NCBI GenBank assembly: GCA_021800315.1
Contig: JAJYZD010000050.1
Location: 1-17,534, forward strand
DNA: 17,534 nucleotides
Direction: 5' to 3'
Source of the DNA: Bacillota bacterium
GTDB taxonomy: Bacteria > Bacillota > Desulfotomaculia > Desulfotomaculales > JAJYZD01
Under the pieces are notes generated by a model. The model was not told the DNA's origin and did no database searches. It saw nothing but the letters and a program-made list of their open reading frames with translations. Positions within the stretch are counted from its first letter, which is position 1. Each line of letters opens with the position of its first letter. The position numbers and the translations under genes are program-made. Of the stretch, positions 14,335-17,534 are shown piece after piece.

Positions 14335-14904
14335 GTCCAAATCCAAAAAATATCGGTGCAGCCTCAAGTCGTCCGTCAGTTCGGGATGAAAGGAGGTCAC
14401 CAGCACCCGTCCCTGCCGGGCCAGCACCGCGTGGGCGTTCCACTCGGCCAGCACCGTAACCCCGGTTCCAACCCTGGTTATGTAAGGGGCCCGGATGAAG
14501 ACGGCCGGAAAGGGCGGCTCCCCCAGGACCGCTACCGGTACCGGGGCTTCGAAACTGTCCACCTGGCGACCGGAGGCGTTGCGCGCCACCGTGATGTCCA
14601 TCACCCCGAGACGGGGCTGGTCCGACCCCTCGATCTCCGCGGCCAGCACGATGGCTCCCGCGCAGGTGCCCCAGACCCTCTTCCCCTCCGCGACCAGCCG
14701 GGCCACCGGTTCCCAGAGCGCTCCCGCGTTCATCAGTTTGCCCATGGTGGTGCTCTCGCCGCCGGGGATGATCAGGCCGTCCAGGCCCTCCAGTTCCCCG
14801 GCCTTGCGGACCTCCACCGATTCCGCACCCAGACGGGAGAGCGAGCGCCGGTGCTCGCGGAATGCTCCCTGCAGGGCCAGAACCCCGATGCGCAACGCTA
14901 CCAA
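14332..14904 (-). CDS. pdxT: PLP synthase glutaminase subunit
   Basis: A 190-residue class I glutamine amidotransferase that frees ammonia from glutamine for PdxS. The N-terminus RIGVLALQGAFREH is diagnostic. PGGEST (47-52), the nucleophile Cys81 in GTCAGAI, and His173/Glu175 in SFHPEL complete the catalytic triad. The frame starts at TTG 14904, with AGGA 6 bases upstream, and overlaps the end of pdxS by 7 bases; TTG 14895 is an alternative that fits the usual PdxT N-terminus. The complex with PdxS makes pyridoxal 5'-phosphate from ribose 5-phosphate, glyceraldehyde 3-phosphate and glutamine. PLP is the cofactor of the adjacent aminotransferase. Confidence 0.96.
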   Translation of the reverse strand: MVALRIGVLALQGAFREHRRSLSRLGAESVEVRKAGELEGLDGLIIPGGESTTMGKLMNAGALWEPVARLVAEGKRVWGTCAGAIVLAAEIEGSDQPRLGVMDITVARNASGRQVDSFEAPVPVAVLGEPPFPAVFIRAPYITRVGTGVTVLAEWNAHAVLARQGRVLVTSFHPELTDDLRLHRYFLDLD

Positions 14905-15794
14905 CCCCGTTCCTGCATCCGCTGTTCGGGTGCTATGGACGCGATTTCCAGGCCCGGCATGGCCTCGCCCAGTTCGCGGGACACTTCGGCCAGCAGCTTG
15001 GCATCGTTGTAGTGAGTGGTGGCCATGACGACGGCCTTGGCCCGGGCCGCCGGATTCTTCGACTTGAAAATGCCCGAGCCGACGAAGATGCCGTCACAGC
15101 CCAATTGCATCATCAGGGCCGCATCCGCCGGCGTGGCGATGCCCCCGGCGGCGAAATTGACCACGGGCAGCCGCCCGTCCCCGGCCACGGCCACCACCAG
15201 GTCGTAGGGAGCCCCCATTTCCCTGGCCGCGGACATAAGCTCCTCGCGGGGCAAAACCGTAAGGCGGCGGATCTCGCCCGAAACCATGCGCATGTGCCGC
15301 ACCGCTTCCACCACGTTGCCGGTGCCCGGTTCGCCCTTGGTCCGGATCATGGCCGCCCCCTCGCCGATGCGGCGCAGGGCTTCGCCCAGGTTGCGGGCCC
15401 CGCAGACGAAGGGAACCCTAAAACAATTCTTGTCGATATGAAACTCTTCATCGGCCGGGGTGAGCACTTCGCTCTCGTCGATATAATCCACCCCCAGCGC
15501 CTCCAGCACCTGGGCCTCCACGAAATGCCCTATCCTGGCCTTGGCCATCACGGGAATGGTTACCGTCTGCATGATCTCCAGAATCACCTTTGGGTCGGCC
15601 ATGCGGGCGACCCCGCCCGCGGCCCGGATATCGGCCGGCACCCTCTCCAGTGCCATCACCGCGCAGGCTCCGGCCTCCTCGGCGATACGGGCCTGCTCCG
15701 CGGTGGTAACATCCATGATTACGCCGCCCTTGAGCATCTCGGCCAAACCCTTTTTGACCGTCCAGGTACCCTTCGTCGCGCCTGATTCCTCCAT
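14898..15794 (-). CDS. pdxS: PLP synthase synthase subunit
   Basis: A 298-residue TIM-barrel PdxS of ordinary length, which forms a dodecamer with PdxT. It shows MLKGGVIMDV (Asp28), the substrate-binding Lys85 in VMAKARIGHF and Lys153 in TKGEPGTGN, plus NFAAGGIATPADAALMM and GCDGIFVGSGIF for phosphate binding. ATG 15794 is chosen because GGAGG lies 8 bases upstream; TTG 15800, the longest frame, would be only 2 bases away from it. The pdxT start overlaps its 3' end, so the two are co-translated, as in other Firmicutes. Confidence 0.97.
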   Translation of the reverse strand: MEESGATKGTWTVKKGLAEMLKGGVIMDVTTAEQARIAEEAGACAVMALERVPADIRAAGGVARMADPKVILEIMQTVTIPVMAKARIGHFVEAQVLEALGVDYIDESEVLTPADEEFHIDKNCFRVPFVCGARNLGEALRRIGEGAAMIRTKGEPGTGNVVEAVRHMRMVSGEIRRLTVLPREELMSAAREMGAPYDLVVAVAGDGRLPVVNFAAGGIATPADAALMMQLGCDGIFVGSGIFKSKNPAARAKAVVMATTHYNDAKLLAEVSRELGEAMPGLEIASIAPEQRMQERGW

Positions 15795-15837
15795 AAACAA
15801 TTCCTCCCCAAAGGAAAAGCCTTGTCTTTATCGCTTT

Positions 15838-15866
15838 ATTTTACCGCAAGAGGTCCCGGAAAACAA
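15838..15866 (-). promoter_or_regulatory. Promoter of pdxST
   Basis: On the - strand TTGTTT (15866-15861) and TAAAAT (15843-15838) are 17 bases apart, about 45 bases before the pdxS start. The match is moderate. It lies just past the stop codon of the radical SAM gene, so read-through from that gene is also possible. Confidence 0.55.
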
Positions 15867-15870
15867 TACG

Positions 15871-16980
15871 TCAAACGAACCGGTGCTTTAGCCGGGTGAT
15901 GACTTCCTCCACCCGGTCCCGCGACCGCCAATGCAAGAGCTTCTCTTCCACACCGGCCCGCCGCGGCCCGGACAGGTCGGCGAGCGACTCGAATTGCCCC
16001 AGGCGCCGGCCCAGCCGGTAGAGCAGCCGCTCATCCTCCGGCAGGCTAAGATAACGCCGGCACACCTCCAGCATCCGCTCCCTGTCCCTGGAGAGCACTC
16101 CTTCGACTTCGCCCAGCAGGTTGAGGATGTGGTCGCTGACCACCTGCCCGTCGTACGGGTCCAGGTACGTAAGAAACGTCTCGATCTCCTCCACCTGTTC
16201 GTCCTCGGAGAGGGGAACAAAGGCGCCGGAGAGCATCTGTTCGTGAAGGGGGGTACCCGGTTGCACCGAAAGGCTGCGCAGGCGGACGAAGTCCGGCCGT
16301 ACCGCGTTGACCACCGCGGCCGTCGCCCGGGGATGTTCGGTCCGGAAGTCCCGGCCGCCCAGGCCCACCAGCACGTAAAAGCACAGTTGGATACCGGCGG
16401 CGACAACCTTTTGCCCGCCCTCGATTTCCCGGGCCGCGGTGACCCCCTTTTGCACGAACCGCAGTACGGGGTCCGAACCGCTTTCCAGGCCCACGTGCAG
16501 ACGGGAAAGCCCGGCTGAAGCCAACTCTCGCCAATCCTCCGGTTTCTGGCGGGAAAGCGTCGCGGCGCGGGCGTAGCCGGTGATGCGCGTAACCGACGGG
16601 AAGGTGTCTTTGAGCGCCCGCAGGACGGTGACGAGTTCCCCGGTCGGCAACACCAGGCTGTCGGCGTCCTGGAGAAACACATTCCGGCCGCCGCTCTTCA
16701 GCCAGTTGGCCAGGTGGAAATACGGGAAACCGTAAGCCGCGTATATTTCCTGCGCGACTCCGTCCGTCACCTCCCCTCCGGCCAACTCCTCCATCCGGTC
16801 GGCCGCCTGCCGCAGGGAGCGGATTTCCGCGAGGATCTCCTCCCTTTCCCGGCGGGAAAAGCGCTCCCCCTTGTAGGTGGCGCAAAAGGTACAGCGGTTC
16901 CAGGGACAGTTCCTGGTAACCCGCAACAAAAGACTGCCGGCCTCGCTGGGCGGCCGGATGGGCCCCTGCTCCCAGGGCAT
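15871..16980 (-). CDS. Radical SAM protein with a CX4CX2C cluster motif
   Basis: A 369-residue radical SAM enzyme of unknown reaction. The cluster-binding cysteines Cys25, Cys30 and Cys33 are in TRNCPWNRCTFCATYKG, spaced CX4CX2C instead of the common CX3CX2C; such CP-x-N-x-C variants exist in COG1032-type proteins. Later elements fit the partial TIM barrel: NVFLQDADSLVLPT, ITGYARA, LHVGLESGSDPVLRFVQKG (the conserved GxE-SG strand), and YVLVGLGG. The C-terminal ~90 residues are helical and charged. No B12-binding or extra cluster domain is visible. ATG 16980 is preceded by GGGGGG at 8 bases, better than GTG 16989, which abuts it. The gene has its own promoter and precedes pdxS. Confidence 0.85.
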   Translation of the reverse strand: MPWEQGPIRPPSEAGSLLLRVTRNCPWNRCTFCATYKGERFSRREREEILAEIRSLRQAADRMEELAGGEVTDGVAQEIYAAYGFPYFHLANWLKSGGRNVFLQDADSLVLPTGELVTVLRALKDTFPSVTRITGYARAATLSRQKPEDWRELASAGLSRLHVGLESGSDPVLRFVQKGVTAAREIEGGQKVVAAGIQLCFYVLVGLGGRDFRTEHPRATAAVVNAVRPDFVRLRSLSVQPGTPLHEQMLSGAFVPLSEDEQVEEIETFLTYLDPYDGQVVSDHILNLLGEVEGVLSRDRERMLEVCRRYLSLPEDERLLYRLGRRLGQFESLADLSGPRRAGVEEKLLHWRSRDRVEEVITRLKHRFV

Positions 16981-17039
16981 GCAACACACCCCCCACAGGC
17001 GCTGTCCGGATTGCGACAGTCGCCGGGCTGTTTACCAGC

Positions 17040-17048
17040 ATTATACCA
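17040..17048 (-). promoter_or_regulatory. Extended -10 promoter of the radical SAM gene
   Basis: On the - strand TGGTATAAT (17048-17040) is a perfect extended -10 (TGnTATAAT), about 60 bases before the ATG. I see no good -35 at the usual distance, which extended -10 promoters can tolerate. Confidence 0.65.
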
Positions 17049-17446
17049 CGATCCAACGGGTCGAAGCGGCGAAGGATCCCGACCCGCATCCGACCGCCCC
17101 CGGATTCCCGGCCCACTCCGTGTCGGTTTTGGCCGGCACGCGGTGTCGCCGGCCCCGACACCCGCCTGTTACCAGGCCGATTGTTCCCGGATGCCGCCTG
17201 CTGGTACAGATGTTGCATGTTTAGTTCGGTAGCCCGCGGGTGCCGGAGAGCGTGGCGGGGAAGAATACGGAGCCCCGTTGAACGGAGGTTTAAACTGCTT
17301 ACCAAACACACGTGCAAATGAACGTAATTAGCTGCATATGGTATGGTTCTGCGATTGGCAAGCGCTTTTTCAAAGGTGCTGGTTCGCCTGGAGTTGGTTG
17401 GTGGGGATTGCCTCTTTCAGGATACCAAAAAAACTCTTTTTTGGTC
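17049..17446. other. Intergenic stretch with hairpins, no gene recognised
   Basis: No gene is visible. A two-part hairpin pairs GTGTCGG (17120-17126) and GGCCGGC (17131-17137) with GCCGGCC (17148-17154) and CCGACAC (17155-17161). A second, ACCAAAAAA (17424-17432) with TTTTTTGGT (17437-17445), ends just before a promoter and could be a short terminator. A 63-codon frame on the - strand (17299-17490) has no ribosome binding site. Confidence 0.45.
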
Positions 17447-17476
17447 TTGACAGGTCGGCCGCATATGGTGTAGGAT
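17447..17476 (+). promoter_or_regulatory. Promoter reading out of the window
   Basis: TTGACA (17447-17452) and TAGGAT (17471-17476) are 18 bases apart, giving a transcript that starts near 17483 and leaves the window on the + strand. The gene it serves is not included. Confidence 0.6.
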
Positions 17477-17534
17477 TTGTTGCAGAGCATTGATCCTGTT
17501 CCCTATGTTCTCTGTAAAAGTCCATAAACAACCA

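Noticed and set aside
125..17275. Shared 11-mer ATACGGAGCCC at 125-135 and 17265-17275
   Set aside because: A match this short is expected by chance many times in a 17.5-kb window, and the flanks do not match.
1..17534. CRISPR arrays, complete insertion sequences, prophage genes
   Set aside because: No regular short repeats, transposase, integrase or phage structural genes were seen on either strand.

Overview
The window looks like chromosomal DNA from a fairly GC-rich Gram-positive (Firmicute) bacterium, most like the Desulfotomaculum/Pelotomaculum/Moorella part of the Clostridia. Four things point there: strong AGGAGG-type ribosome binding sites with many GTG and TTG starts, a serine T-box leader, PdxS/PdxT-type vitamin B6 synthesis, and a pdxST–serS–tRNA-Ser block that recalls the origin-proximal order in Bacillus. 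The taxon is an inference from gene content, not a match.

Left part (1-7714, + strand), accessory in character. Bases 1-650 hold no convincing protein gene. From about 300 to 590 there is a chain of well-formed hairpins that looks like a large structured RNA, possibly of the HEARO/omega-RNA class that normally precedes IscB. Instead of iscB, an AT-rich Uma2-family nuclease-fold gene follows directly. After a hairpin-rich gap comes a cell-surface cluster: a secreted, membrane-tethered protein, a class D-like sortase with a long C-terminal extension, and a beta-propeller lipoprotein. An SPFH/stomatin gene follows, then two broken genes: an Fe/Mn superoxide dismutase with an internal deletion and frameshift, and a phosphotransferase (APH-fold) remnant. 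A small membrane-anchored methyltransferase gene with its own promoter closes this part.

Middle (7711-7994): two tRNA-Ser genes (UGA and GCU anticodons) expressed from one promoter and followed by a strong terminator, which also covers the 3' end of the converging gene.

Right part (7975-16980, - strand), read from right to left: a radical SAM protein; pdxS-pdxT (PLP synthase); a serine T-box with specifier UCC; then a serine operon of class V aminotransferase, serA, a histidine phosphatase and serS; and finally a CaiB/BaiF-family CoA transferase or racemase. The operon can be read as a complete route from 3-phosphoglycerate to charged tRNA-Ser. Its transamination and phosphatase steps would be carried out by non-canonical enzymes, since no serB-type (HAD) phosphatase is present. 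PdxST supplies the PLP needed by the aminotransferase.

Far right (17049-17534): no gene recognised, some hairpins, and a good promoter pointing out of the window on the + strand.
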